Shown one piece after another: positions 9,342 to 18,459 of a stretch of 64,000 nucleotides of DNA. The stretch comes from Alphaproteobacteria bacterium. Lineage in GTDB: Bacteria > Myxococcota_A > UBA796 > GCA-2862545. The DNA lies in NCBI GenBank assembly GCA_020632955.1, contig JACKEO010000010.1, positions 1 to 64,000 on the forward strand. The letters are read 5' to 3'. Both the position numbers and the translations under genes were made by a program. Under the pieces are notes generated by a model. That model ran no database searches, had not been told where the DNA came from, and saw only the letters and a program-made list of their open reading frames with translations. The stretch's first letter is position 1. Every line of letters starts with the position of its first letter.

Positions 9342-9363
9342 CGCAAGGAATATCTCACTTGCG
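9342..9363. promoter_or_regulatory. Inverted repeat between tetR and lipoprotein gene, possible operator
   Basis: Perfect 6-base arms CGCAAG and CTTGCG separated by 10 bases, GAATATCTCA, which is unusually AT-rich for this genome. It sits 5 bases after the tetR stop and 27 bases before the lipoprotein start at 9390. Length and symmetry fit a TetR-type operator controlling the downstream gene. A weak hairpin terminator is the alternative, but there is no T tract. Confidence 0.4.
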
Positions 9364-9389
9364 ATAGTGCGCGCCGGATGGAGGTCCGG

Positions 9390-10784
9390 ATGTCCCCTCG
9401 CGCGCTCCTCGCCACGCTCTGCCTCGCCGCCTGCACCACCACGGAGCCCACCGCGGGCGACACCGACACGGGGGCCACCGGCACGCCGGAGGTGGTGGCG
9501 GGCTCCTGCCTGTACACGAACGCCTTCTCGCGCGCGGAAGAATGCAAGGAGTACCGCGGCGCCGCCTGGACCGCCGAGACGGCGGACGCCGACTGCCAGG
9601 CCCCCCTGGCCGCCGCAGGTCCCGGCACCTTCACGGCCGACGCGCCGTGCAGCGACGACGGCCTGCTGGGCACCTGCACCCTCGCGGGCGGCACCGACGA
9701 GGAGGCCGTCCTGCACTTCCCGGGCAGCGACCCGGACGCCTGCTCCGGCCTGCGGCTGGGGTGCAGCTTCGCCGAGGGCGAGCTCGCGCTGGAGCCGATC
9801 TGCGACGGCGCGGGCGGCGGCGGCGCCACGGGCGGGGTCTTCAAGCCCTTCGAGCAGACCTGCGCCCAGCCGGTGGACGGCGAGCCCGCGGGCGCGGCCG
9901 CCGACGGGGAGGTCTGCACCTGGGGCGCCATCAGCGCCTGCACGGAGGAGGGCCGACGCTACGACGACTACGCCTCCTGCGACGACGTGCGCACCCAGCG
10001 CCCCTACGTGCCGAGCGCGAAGCAGGCCGGCACCCCCGCCAACGACCCCCGCCTCACCGACGACGCGTACCTGGCCGAGCTCGACTGGGTCACCTCGCAG
10101 GTCGAGTCCTGCGCCTGCATCTGCTGCCACTCCACCGCCTCGGCCCCCGGTGGCGCCACGAGCGACTGGTGGCTGGAGGCCGAGCCCCTCTGGATCGACA
10201 CCCTCGACGACGACGGCCTGGGCATGCTCGCGGGCTGGGTGGACTCCACGGCCTTCGGCGCCTTCGACCCGGCCGACAACAACGGCTTCGACCGGTCCAC
10301 CACCGGCCTGCCCACCACCGACGTGGGGCGGATGCTCACCTTCCTCGAGGGCGAGCTGGCACGCCGCGGGCTCACCCGGGACGACTTCACCGACACCCGG
10401 CCCTTCGGCGGACCCCTCTACGACCAGCTCGTCTACACCCCGTCGGCCTGCGCGGCGGGCGAGGGCGTGGCCGGCGACGGCACGATCACCTGGAACGGCG
10501 GCGCCGCCCGCTACGTCTACGTGATGGAGCCCGACGCCGCGGCCCCGGGCGTGCCGCCCAACCTCGACCTGCCCGACGGCACGCTCTGGCGCCTCGACGT
10601 GGCCTACGACGCCGACCCCGTGGCCAGCGGCCTCGCCTACGGCAGCACCCCCGAGGGCACCGTGCAGGCCTGGCCCGAGACCGGCGCCGCCCCCGCGCTG
10701 CAGGCCGGCACCGCGTACTACCTCTACGTTCTCCGCGACGTGTACCAGCCGCTCGCGCGCTGCACGTTCACGTTCGGCGACTGA
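9390..10784 (+). CDS. Cysteine-rich lipoprotein with a CxxCH motif
   Basis: The 464-residue product begins MSPRALLATLCLAACTTT, a lipoprotein signal with lipobox LAAC, then a short Asp/Thr tether (GDTDTGATGT). The body has many cysteines, probably in disulfides, and C-A-C-I-C-C-H at 241-247, which contains a CxxCH (243-247) such as binds c-type heme. The C-terminal 100 residues look like a beta sandwich. An in-frame ATG at 9378 adds four residues. I do not recognise a family; heme binding is only a possibility since no distal Met pattern is evident. Possibly controlled by the preceding TetR gene. Confidence 0.6.
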   Translation: MSPRALLATLCLAACTTTEPTAGDTDTGATGTPEVVAGSCLYTNAFSRAEECKEYRGAAWTAETADADCQAPLAAAGPGTFTADAPCSDDGLLGTCTLAGGTDEEAVLHFPGSDPDACSGLRLGCSFAEGELALEPICDGAGGGGATGGVFKPFEQTCAQPVDGEPAGAAADGEVCTWGAISACTEEGRRYDDYASCDDVRTQRPYVPSAKQAGTPANDPRLTDDAYLAELDWVTSQVESCACICCHSTASAPGGATSDWWLEAEPLWIDTLDDDGLGMLAGWVDSTAFGAFDPADNNGFDRSTTGLPTTDVGRMLTFLEGELARRGLTRDDFTDTRPFGGPLYDQLVYTPSACAAGEGVAGDGTITWNGGAARYVYVMEPDAAAPGVPPNLDLPDGTLWRLDVAYDADPVASGLAYGSTPEGTVQAWPETGAAPALQAGTAYYLYVLRDVYQPLARCTFTFGD

Positions 10785-10804
10785 GGCGCATCTCTCGGCC
10801 GGTC

Positions 10805-11047
10805 TCAGGGCTGCTTCACCCGCACCTCGTCGTAGGTGTCCCACCCCTTGATCGCCACGCCCACCGTGGGCGGCGTGCCGCGCAGCTCGATCGGGATCGC
10901 GCTCCCGCGCAGGCTGGACGGCCAGTTCGTGATCTCGCAGCGGGACGTGTCCGCGGCGTGGGCCGGGGGCACGAGGCGGTCGAGGGCGAGCAGTCCGAGG
11001 ATCGCGGTCTGGACGACGAGAACGGCGGCGAGGAGGCGAGGGGACAT
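10805..11047 (-). CDS. Small exported protein, unknown
   Basis: An 80-residue product: MSPRLLAAVLVVQTAILGLLALDRLV forms an N-terminal hydrophobic segment with a possible signal-peptidase site after AHA (about residue 31). The mature part of about 50 residues has one Cys in RCEITNWPS and ends in WDTYDEVRVKQP. The ATG follows GGAG by 8 bases. It is divergent from gyrA with 69 bases between starts, and convergent with the lipoprotein gene. No family recognised. Confidence 0.6.
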   Translation of the reverse strand: MSPRLLAAVLVVQTAILGLLALDRLVPPAHAADTSRCEITNWPSSLRGSAIPIELRGTPPTVGVAIKGWDTYDEVRVKQP

Positions 11048-11116
11048 CGGGCGCTCCGAGGTGGGTCCGCCTCCTCCGTACCGCGTTAGTCTGCGCCCGC
11101 TCCGGAGGTGTCGCGC

Positions 11117-13693
11117 ATGGACCCGTTCGCCAAGTCCGTCGTCCCGATCCTGATCCAGGACGAGATGCGCAGCTCCTACATGGACTACTCCATGTCGGTC
11201 ATCATCGGCCGCGCGCTCCCGGACGTCCGCGACGGACTCAAGCCCGTCCACCGCCGCATCCTGTACTCGATGTGGGAGCAGAACCTCCGGCACGACCGCG
11301 GCTACAAGAAGTGCGCCAAGGTGGTCGGCGAGGTGCTCGGCAAGTACCACCCGCACGGCGACTCCGCGGTCTACGACGCGCTCGCCCGCCTCGCCCAGCC
11401 CTGGAACCTCCGGTACATGCTGGTGGACGGGCAGGGGAACTTCGGCAGCGTCGACGGCGACCGCCCCGCCGCCTACCGCTACACCGAGTGCCGCATGACG
11501 GCGGTGGCGGCCGAGCTCCTCACCGACATCGAGAAGGAGACGGTCGACTTCGCCGACAACTTCGACGGCCAGGAGCGCGAGCCGGTCGTCCTGCCCTCCC
11601 GCTTCCCCAGCCTGCTGGTGAACGGCGCCGAGGGCATCGCGGTGGGCATGGCCACGAAGATCCCGCCGCACAACCTGCGCGAGGTCACCGACGCCTGCAT
11701 CGCGCTGATCGACGATCCCGACCTCACGATCGACGACCTCATGCAGTACGTGCCGGCGCCCGACTTCCCCACGGCCGGCACGATCCACGGCCGCATGGGC
11801 GTGCGCGACGCCTACGCCACCGGCCGCGGCCGCGTGGTCATCCGCGGCAACGCCTTCTTCGAGGAGGTCAACGGCCGCGACGCCATCATCATCGACGAGC
11901 TGCCCTACCAGGTGAACAAGGCCCGGCTGGTCACCGCCATCGCCGACCTCGTGCGCGAGAAGAAGCTCGAGGGCGTGGCCGCGCTGCGCGACGAGTCCGA
12001 CCGCCAGGGCATGCGCGTGGTGATCGAGCTCAAGAAGGACGCCTTCCCCGAGGTGGTCCTCAACCACCTCTACAAGCACACCGACCTGCAGAGCACCTTC
12101 GGCGTCATCCTCCTGGCCATCGTGAACAACCGCCCGCGGGTGCTCACGCTCAAGGAGATGCTCGAGCACTACCTCTCGCACCGCCGCGAGGTCCTGCTCC
12201 GCCGCACGCGCCACGAGCTGCTCAAGGCCCGCGAGCGCGCCCACATCCTCGAGGGCTTCCTCCGCGCGCTCGATCTCATCGACGAGATCATCACCCTCAT
12301 CCGGGCCAGCGCCGACGTCGCCAGCGCACGCGAGGGCCTGGTCACGCGCTTCGGCTTCTCGGAGGTGCAGGCCCAGGCCATCCTCGACATGCGGCTGCAG
12401 CGCCTCACCGGCATGGAGCGCCAGAAGATCCTCGACGAGCACACCGAGCTGCTCGCCCGCATCGCCGAGCTCGAGGCCATCCTGGGCAGCGAGTCCCGGC
12501 TGATGTCGGTGGTGAAGGAGGAGCTCATCGAGGTGCGCGACCGCTTCGGCGACGTCCGCCGCACCCGCATCGAGGACGCCACGGGCGAGCTGTCGATGCA
12601 GGACCTGGTGGCCGAGGAGGACCAGGTCGTGACGCTGTCGCACGCCGGGTACATCAAGCGCTGCCGCACCGACGAGTGGCGCATGCAGCACCGCGGCGGC
12701 TTCGGCAAGCGCGGCATGTCCACGCGCGACGAGGACTTCGTGAGCACGCTGATGCTCGCGAACACCCACAGCCTGCTGCTCGTCTTCACCGACGACGGGC
12801 TGGTGCTGCCGCTCCACGTCTACGACGTGCCCGAGACCTCCCGCGACGGGCGCGGCAGACCCATCGTCAACCTGGTCCCCATCCCCGACGGCCAGCGGGT
12901 CACCGCCGTGGTGTCGGTGAAGGACCTCGACGACGAGGACACCACGCTGCTCTTCGTCACCACCCAGGGCTTCGTGAAGCGCACGCCGCTCACCGCCTTC
13001 CGCAACCTCCGCACCGGCGGCATGCGGGCCACCACGCTCGAGGACGGCGACGAGCTGCTCGCGGTGCGCGTCATGCGCGGCGACGAGGGCCACGTCATGC
13101 TCTTCACCCGCCAGGGCATGTGCATCCGCTTCGCCCTCGACGAGGTGAACCTCTACGGTCGCACCGCGCGCGGCACCTACGGCATCCGCCTCGACGAGGG
13201 CGACATCCTCGTCGACGCCGTGCTCGCCCCCGAGGCCGACACGGTCGACGGCGAGGGCGAGGGCGACGAGGTGGTGGACGACAGCACGATGGACGACGCC
13301 GAGGCCGAGACCTACGAGAGCACGCTGCTCACGGTGTCGGAGAACGGCTACGGCTGCCGCATCCCCTTCGATCGCTACCGGGTCCAGGGCCGCTACGGCA
13401 AGGGCATCCTGTCGTTCAAGATCAGCGACAAGACGGGCGAGGTGGCCTCGGCCACCGAGGTGAGCCCCGACGACCAGCTGATGCTCGTCACCGACTCCGG
13501 CCGCGTGATCCGCATCTCGGCGCGCAGCATCCGCCTCTTCCGCGGCCGCCCCGTGCAGGGCGTGCGCCTCATGCGCCTCGACGAGGGCGAGAAGATCGTC
13601 GACCTCGAGCGCCTGGCCGAGGTGGACGAGGACGAGGACGCCGCCGAGGTGGAGGGCGAGGGGTCCGAGGACGGCGCCACCGCCGAGGAGTAG
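11117..13693 (+). CDS. gyrA: DNA gyrase subunit A
   Basis: GyrA cuts and rejoins DNA in the A2B2 gyrase that adds negative supercoils. The 858-residue protein has the catalytic Tyr at 122 in YRYTECRM, the same number as in E. coli. The quinolone region HPHGDSAVYD has Ser83 and Asp87, the susceptible wild-type residues. The C-terminal pinwheel has a GyrA box QHRGGFG at 524-530. An acidic insert lies near 709-735 and the tail is Glu/Asp-rich. The ATG at 11117 follows GGAGG by 8 bases; a GTG at 11108 is part of that site. gyrB lies 37 kb away near dnaA. Confidence 0.98.
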   Translation: MDPFAKSVVPILIQDEMRSSYMDYSMSVIIGRALPDVRDGLKPVHRRILYSMWEQNLRHDRGYKKCAKVVGEVLGKYHPHGDSAVYDALARLAQPWNLRYMLVDGQGNFGSVDGDRPAAYRYTECRMTAVAAELLTDIEKETVDFADNFDGQEREPVVLPSRFPSLLVNGAEGIAVGMATKIPPHNLREVTDACIALIDDPDLTIDDLMQYVPAPDFPTAGTIHGRMGVRDAYATGRGRVVIRGNAFFEEVNGRDAIIIDELPYQVNKARLVTAIADLVREKKLEGVAALRDESDRQGMRVVIELKKDAFPEVVLNHLYKHTDLQSTFGVILLAIVNNRPRVLTLKEMLEHYLSHRREVLLRRTRHELLKARERAHILEGFLRALDLIDEIITLIRASADVASAREGLVTRFGFSEVQAQAILDMRLQRLTGMERQKILDEHTELLARIAELEAILGSESRLMSVVKEELIEVRDRFGDVRRTRIEDATGELSMQDLVAEEDQVVTLSHAGYIKRCRTDEWRMQHRGGFGKRGMSTRDEDFVSTLMLANTHSLLLVFTDDGLVLPLHVYDVPETSRDGRGRPIVNLVPIPDGQRVTAVVSVKDLDDEDTTLLFVTTQGFVKRTPLTAFRNLRTGGMRATTLEDGDELLAVRVMRGDEGHVMLFTRQGMCIRFALDEVNLYGRTARGTYGIRLDEGDILVDAVLAPEADTVDGEGEGDEVVDDSTMDDAEAETYESTLLTVSENGYGCRIPFDRYRVQGRYGKGILSFKISDKTGEVASATEVSPDDQLMLVTDSGRVIRISARSIRLFRGRPVQGVRLMRLDEGEKIVDLERLAEVDEDEDAAEVEGEGSEDGATAEE

Positions 13694-13721
13694 CGCCGCC
13701 TGCGGGCGTGCGGCTCCGGGC

Positions 13722-14504
13722 TCAGCCCGCGTCGGGGCGCGGGGCGGCGGTCTTCCAGGCCACGCCCACCGCCATCATGCCCCAGACGATCTGGTAGACG
13801 TTGCCGTACTGGAGCAGCACGAACGGGAAGAGCAGGCTCTTGAGGCAGGCCGTCCACAGGCCCTCGATCGGGCCGGGCGCCTCGGGGATGTCGGGCTCCC
13901 AGCCGCCCGTGCCGCCCCACACCGAGCCCATCATGTCGGCCACCGCCACGGCGTCCACCGTCATGTAGAGCTCGGGGTGCATGATCTCGTCGTAGAACCA
14001 GTACACGTAGGTGCTGGCGACGCAGAGGTAGGCCAGCACGCCCGCGTAGAGCATGTTCGTGGCCTGGAACCGCCGCTTGTTGCCCGCCTTCACGCCCATG
14101 CCGATCAGCGCGCCGCACCCGATGGTGAGGGGCCGGAACACGAGGCCCGTGGTGATGATGAAGGCGTTGTAGAACACGACGCAGGCCAGGAAGGCGCCCG
14201 CCCCGAGCACCATCGCCTTGCCGGTGGCCTCGGTGCCCGGCGCCTTGCGCAGCGTGGGACGGTCGGTGCGGGCAGGGCGCGTCTTCGTCAGACGGATCGA
14301 CGGCAGCCAGGAGCGCTGGCGCCGAGGGGCCGGGGCAGGGCGGGTGCGCGCGGAGAAGGCACCGCCCGTGGCGCGCTCCAGCATGGTGGCGCGCGCCTCG
14401 CCGTAGGCGTCGGCGAGCTCGTCCGGCACCGCCGTGGTGGTGGGGATGACCACGCGCGCGCCGTTGTCCTGCTCGAACACCCGCATCTTCACCCGATCCG
14501 ACAT
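13722..14504 (-). CDS. Membrane protein of unknown function
   Basis: A 260-residue protein with a hydrophilic, Arg/Pro-rich N-terminus of about 90 residues, then about four hydrophobic segments (roughly 96-116, 120-140, 150-172 and 215-245). The first loop has positive residues KAGNKRR, which suggests a cytoplasmic side. No motifs I recognise. Convergent with gyrA (28 bases between stops), so it is not part of the gyrase unit. Confidence 0.55.
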   Translation of the reverse strand: MSDRVKMRVFEQDNGARVVIPTTTAVPDELADAYGEARATMLERATGGAFSARTRPAPAPRRQRSWLPSIRLTKTRPARTDRPTLRKAPGTEATGKAMVLGAGAFLACVVFYNAFIITTGLVFRPLTIGCGALIGMGVKAGNKRRFQATNMLYAGVLAYLCVASTYVYWFYDEIMHPELYMTVDAVAVADMMGSVWGGTGGWEPDIPEAPGPIEGLWTACLKSLLFPFVLLQYGNVYQIVWGMMAVGVAWKTAAPRPDAG

Positions 14505-14589
14505 GGGCCCCCCAGGGCGCGAACGCGAACCGGTACCCTAGCAGCGCCGAGGGCCCCTGCACCAGCCCCGTGCGCTTCGCCGCCGTGGA

Positions 14590-15537
14590 TCAGGCCTCGG
14601 CGCCCAGCGAGACCTCGGCGGGCGTGTCGCCGCGGCCGGGGATCCACGACTCGTCGGGACCCTCCTCGGGCAGCACCACCGGACGCCCCAGGTAGTCGAG
14701 CCGGCGCCCCGGCCACACCAGCGCACGGAAGGTGTAGGCGAAGAGGTTCGGCTCATCGAGTGCCGGGTGGATGTGGGGCACCACCTCCCGCGCGTGGGCC
14801 TCGCGGAGCAGGGTCCAGTGCATGCCGGGGTGCAGGTGGTGGATGGTGTGGAAGCCGTTGTTGAAGGTCCACCAGTTGATCAGCGGACCGACGAAGTTCC
14901 GGCTGTGGTTCCACCGGGAGCCGGCGTCGCACCCGTCGTGCTGGAGGAAGTTCATCCCGATGATGCCGAAGGCCCCGGCGTTGTGCGGCAGGAAGACGAA
15001 CAGCACCCACGCCACCGGCGAGATCAGGATGAGCGCCAGCTGCGTGATCCCGAACACGGCGTACTCGAGCACCCACTGACGGAACCACCGGGGCCGCTCG
15101 CGGCGCATCGCGGTGGCGTAGGCCAGGTCGCTGCGCGTGATGTCGCGGGCGAGCACCAGCGGCGCGAGGGCCCCGTTCAGGAAGTTCCAGCGGAAGCGGA
15201 GCTTCGTCGTGCGCATCACGTCCTTGCGCGTCTGCGTGTGGACGTGGTGGGAGAGGTTGTGGCCCGGAACGAAGGCGCTCACCGGGTGGCCGTAGGTCAC
15301 CGTGAGCAGCAGCTGCATCGCGCGGTTCGCGGGACGGTGCACGAAGACCGGCACGTGCACGATGTTGTGCGTGATCACGGCCGTGATCCAGCCGAACCAG
15401 CAGGCGACCGCCACCCAGAGCGCCGCCACCCAGCCGGGCATCACGGGCCAGAGCACGAAGCCCCCGAGCTGGAGACCCAGGGCCACCAGCACGAACAGGA
15501 CGGCGCGCGCGTCCGCGGCGTGTCGGAGCAGGCCCAC
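14590..15537 (-). CDS. Fatty acid desaturase
   Basis: A 315-residue membrane-bound di-iron desaturase. The three histidine boxes are present in order: HNIVH (about 57-61), HNLSHH (about 94-99) and HTIHH (about 227-231), with further His in QHDGCD and WNHSRN. Hydrophobic pairs flank the boxes as in acyl-lipid and acyl-CoA desaturases; beta-carotene-type hydroxylases are related. It would introduce a double bond into membrane fatty acids using electrons from a ferredoxin or cytochrome partner not seen nearby. Divergent from a TPR-type gene. Confidence 0.88.
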   Translation of the reverse strand: MGLLRHAADARAVLFVLVALGLQLGGFVLWPVMPGWVAALWVAVACWFGWITAVITHNIVHVPVFVHRPANRAMQLLLTVTYGHPVSAFVPGHNLSHHVHTQTRKDVMRTTKLRFRWNFLNGALAPLVLARDITRSDLAYATAMRRERPRWFRQWVLEYAVFGITQLALILISPVAWVLFVFLPHNAGAFGIIGMNFLQHDGCDAGSRWNHSRNFVGPLINWWTFNNGFHTIHHLHPGMHWTLLREAHAREVVPHIHPALDEPNLFAYTFRALVWPGRRLDYLGRPVVLPEEGPDESWIPGRGDTPAEVSLGAEA

Positions 15538-15567
15538 GGCGCGTCCTCCTTGCCTCGCGGCGGCCTC

Positions 15568-15596
15568 CGTCTACTCCGAGGGAGTGTGCCGGGCCA
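15568..15596 (-). promoter_or_regulatory. Probable promoter of the desaturase gene
   Basis: Read on the minus strand: TGGCCC at 15591-15596, a 17-base spacer, then TAGACG at 15568-15573, ending 31 bases before the start codon. The form matches other promoters proposed in this window (TTGNCN-N16/17-TAGNNN), with one change in the -35. Confidence 0.4.
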
Positions 15597-15704
15597 GCAC
15601 GCGCAAGAAGGTGACAACGCCCTTGTGACGCTTGGTCCGGGATCGCGACCGATCCTCGGAGCGTCCGCGTTGCACCCGCCCTCAGGATCGGTGACCATGC
15701 GCCG

Positions 15705-16541
15705 ATGCGCCCTGAGATGCCCCCCAGCGACCGAACCCAGGGAAGGCCACGCCTGCTGTCCAGCAGGGGCGTGCGCGTCGTGCTCTGGGCAGGCTGCCTC
15801 GCCACGGTGGTGGGCGTGCTGTGGCGCACCCCCATCTCGCCGGTGGCGGTCGACCGCGGCGACGTCCTGTACGGCAACGGGCACGTGCGCGACGCGGTGG
15901 TGCACTGGAACCAGGTGGGCCACTGGCACCCGCTGCGCGGCGTGCGCGTGCGCGCCCTGCAGCGCGCCGCCACCGTGGCCGCCGTCGATCTGGGCGACCA
16001 CGGCCTGGCCCGCGAGGCCCTGCGCACGCTGATCGAGGACGACGGCGTCGCCGGCGTGGTGCGCGCCGACGCCTGGGAGCGCCTCGGCCACCTCGAGTGG
16101 ACGGGCTTCGACGACGGCGAGGCCGCCGCATCGGCCTTCGAGCTGGCCTGGCGCGCCGCGCCCGAGGACCACCGCGCCGGCGAACGCCTGGTGCAGGCCG
16201 CCCGCGCCCGCACCGACGCCTCTCCCGTGAACGAGGCGCTCAAGGCGTGGGAGCGCGTGGCCTCGCGGGTGCCTGCCGATCGCGCCCTGGCACGCCTCGC
16301 CCAGGGGGCCCTCCTGCTCGCATCCGGCGACGAGGCCGCCGCGCTCCAGGCCTACGACGACGCCCTGACCAGCTCCGAGGATCCCGCGCTCCAGCAGGCC
16401 GCCCGCCTCGGCGCCGCCACGTGCAAGGAGCGCCTCGGCGATCTGGAGGCCGCCCTGGCCGACCTCGACGCCGCCGAGCTCCCCACCGGGGTCGCGCTCG
16501 AGCGCGGCCGCCGCATGGCCGAGCGCACGGGCGATCTCTAG
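15705..16541 (+). CDS. Membrane-anchored TPR-like repeat protein
   Basis: A 278-residue protein with one N-terminal hydrophobic segment (about 24-41) and a body of helix pairs with TPR character, for example LARLAQGALLLASGDEAAALQAYDDAL and the AATCKERLGDLEAALADLD repeat near the end. It is probably a periplasm-facing scaffold. ATG at 15705 is used; an ATG at 15717 is also possible. No enzyme motif is present. Divergent from the desaturase gene, with a 167-base gap. Confidence 0.6.
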   Translation: MRPEMPPSDRTQGRPRLLSSRGVRVVLWAGCLATVVGVLWRTPISPVAVDRGDVLYGNGHVRDAVVHWNQVGHWHPLRGVRVRALQRAATVAAVDLGDHGLAREALRTLIEDDGVAGVVRADAWERLGHLEWTGFDDGEAAASAFELAWRAAPEDHRAGERLVQAARARTDASPVNEALKAWERVASRVPADRALARLAQGALLLASGDEAAALQAYDDALTSSEDPALQQAARLGAATCKERLGDLEAALADLDAAELPTGVALERGRRMAERTGDL

Positions 16542-16646
16542 AAGGCGCTAGCAGGCGGCGCGCGGCGCCTCTGGCGGGTCGCGCGTGGCGCCACGCCACG
16601 GTGCTGCACCCGCCGCGAAGGGCTAGGCCACGGGGCCGGAGGTCCC

Positions 16647-17921
16647 TTGGAGCGGTCCGAAGCACTCCTCGCACGCGCCCAGCGCGTCATCCCCGGCGGC
16701 GTGAACTCGCCCGTCCGCGCCTTCCGCGCCGTCGGCGGCCACCCGCCCTTCATCGCGCGCGGGGAAGGGTCCTGGATCGTCGACGTGGACGGCCGGCGCT
16801 TCCTCGATCTGGTGCAGTCCTGGGGCGCGCTCCTCGCCGGCCACGCCCCGCCCGAGGTGGTGGCCGCCGCCGAGGGCGCGCTTCGCGCCGGCAGCTCCTT
16901 CGGCGCGCCCACCGAGGCCGAGGTCCGTCTCGCCGAGGCGCTGGTGGCGCGGCTGCCCGGGCTCGACAAGGTGCGGCTCTGCAGCAGCGGCACCGAGGCC
17001 ACGCTCCACGCGGTGCGCCTGGCGCGCGGCGCCACCGGTCGCGACCGGCTCCTCAAGATGGACGGGTGCTACCACGGGGCCCACGACGCGGTGCTGGTGG
17101 CGGCGGGGTCGGGCGTGGCCACCTTCGGGCTGCCGGGATCCCCGGGCGTGCCCGAGGCCACGGCCTCCGCCACCACCGTGGTGCCGTTCAACGACCTCGA
17201 CGCGGTGCGCGCGGCGCTGGAGGCCGACCCCGGCGCGTACGCCGCGATCCTCGTCGAGCCGGTGGCCGGCAACATGGGCTGCGTGCCGCCGGCACCCGGC
17301 TACCTCGAGGGCCTGCGCGCGCTGGCCACCGCGTCGGGCACGCTCCTGATCTTCGACGAGGTGATGACCGGCTTCCGCGTGGGGCCCGGCGGCGCCCAGG
17401 TCCGCTACGGCGTGCGGCCCGACCTCACCTGCCTCGGCAAGGTGGTCGGCGGAGGCTTCCCCCTGGCCGCCTTCGGGGGTCGCGCCGACCTCATGGACCA
17501 GCTCGCGCCGGTGGGGCCGGTCTACCAGGGCGGCACGCTGTCGGGGAACCCGGTGGCCGTGGCCGCGGGCCTCGCCACCCTCGCCCTCGCCGACGACGAC
17601 GCCTACGCCGCGATCGAGGCGGCCGGGGCGCGGATCGAGGCCGAGCTGGCCGACGACGTCGCCGCGGCCGGGGCGAGCATGACCCGTGTGGGCGGCATGC
17701 TCACGGTGTTCTTCCGCCCCACGCCGCCCCGCGACTTCGCCGAGGCCCGCACCTGCGACACCGCGGCCTTCGCGCGCTTCCACGCCGGCGCCCTCGCCGC
17801 GGGGGTCTACCTGCCGCCGAGCCAGTTCGAAGCGTGCTTCCTGTCGTGTCGCCTCGGCGCCGACGAGGTGGATGCAGCGGTCCGCGGCATGCGGGCCGGC
17901 CTGCAGGCCTCGAAGGGCTGA
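16647..17921 (+). CDS. hemL: Glutamate-1-semialdehyde 2,1-aminomutase
   Basis: HemL turns glutamate-1-semialdehyde into 5-aminolevulinate in the C5 route to heme. The 424-residue protein shows VIPGGVNSPVRAF at the N-terminus, CSSGTEAT for cofactor phosphate binding, IFDEVMTGFR with the PLP-pyridine Asp, and CLGKVVGGGFP, whose Lys is residue 265 exactly as in E. coli HemL. The only sensible start is the TTG at 16647, 4 bases after GGAGG; starting there gives the family N-terminus. A TAGGCC hexamer lies 17 bases ahead. Confidence 0.97.
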   Translation: MERSEALLARAQRVIPGGVNSPVRAFRAVGGHPPFIARGEGSWIVDVDGRRFLDLVQSWGALLAGHAPPEVVAAAEGALRAGSSFGAPTEAEVRLAEALVARLPGLDKVRLCSSGTEATLHAVRLARGATGRDRLLKMDGCYHGAHDAVLVAAGSGVATFGLPGSPGVPEATASATTVVPFNDLDAVRAALEADPGAYAAILVEPVAGNMGCVPPAPGYLEGLRALATASGTLLIFDEVMTGFRVGPGGAQVRYGVRPDLTCLGKVVGGGFPLAAFGGRADLMDQLAPVGPVYQGGTLSGNPVAVAAGLATLALADDDAYAAIEAAGARIEAELADDVAAAGASMTRVGGMLTVFFRPTPPRDFAEARTCDTAAFARFHAGALAAGVYLPPSQFEACFLSCRLGADEVDAAVRGMRAGLQASKG

Positions 17922-17965
17922 CGAGCGCGTGATCCTCGGCGTCTGCAGCCCCTCGGGACCCCGCG

Positions 17966-17994
17966 TTGACGGCCCCGGAGGGGGGTGCTAGGTG
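17966..17994 (+). promoter_or_regulatory. Probable promoter of the atpI-atpB-atpE operon
   Basis: TTGACG (17966-17971), a 17-base spacer, then TAGGTG (17989-17994). The -35 is close to the sigma-70 consensus; the -10 is the TAGGNN form seen at other promoters here. It ends 75 bases before the first gene of the ATP synthase membrane operon. Confidence 0.5.
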
Positions 17995-18069
17995 GCGCCC
18001 CCGTCGCGGTCGAGGGCCGGTCGTGACGAAGGGCCCTGCCCGTCACCCCTGGTTGAACCGACCCTCCCG

Positions 18070-18459
18070 ATGACCTGCTCGCGCGCCTACATCGCTGCCT
18101 GCGGCTACTGCCTGCCGCTCGTCGTCGGTGCATCTGCGCTGGTCGCGGGGGCCGAGCACGGCCTCGCCGTCGCCGTCGCCGGGGTGGCCGCCCTCTTCCT
18201 CCTGGTCACCGGCGAGCTCGTCCTCGGCCGGATCCACCTCGCCGCCCGCATCGGCCAGCCCGCGCCCTCGGCGCTCGCGGCCGCGCGCTTCGGCCTCCCC
18301 GTGCCCCTCGCCCTGGCCCTCACGGCCTGGCTCGGGCCCGCCGCCACCCTCGCCGGCATGTCGAGCCTCGCGCTCGGCGCCGCGGTGCTGGCCGCCGGCG
18401 CCACGCTGCGCGCGGCCGACGTCACGCGGGTCGCCCGGCCCCTGGAGCTGCTCGGATGA
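18070..18459 (+). CDS. AtpI-like small membrane protein (ATP synthase subunit I position)
   Basis: A 129-residue protein with four hydrophobic segments (about 8-28, 33-53, 74-92 and 95-115), the size and topology of ATP synthase subunit I, which helps assemble the c-ring. Sequence similarity to AtpI is weak, so the call rests on position: its stop overlaps the atpB start (ATGA at 18456-18459). The ATG at 18070 (MTCSRAYIA) is preferred to a longer frame beginning at 17992. Might instead be an unrelated membrane protein. Confidence 0.55.
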   Translation: MTCSRAYIAACGYCLPLVVGASALVAGAEHGLAVAVAGVAALFLLVTGELVLGRIHLAARIGQPAPSALAAARFGLPVPLALALTAWLGPAATLAGMSSLALGAAVLAAGATLRAADVTRVARPLELLG

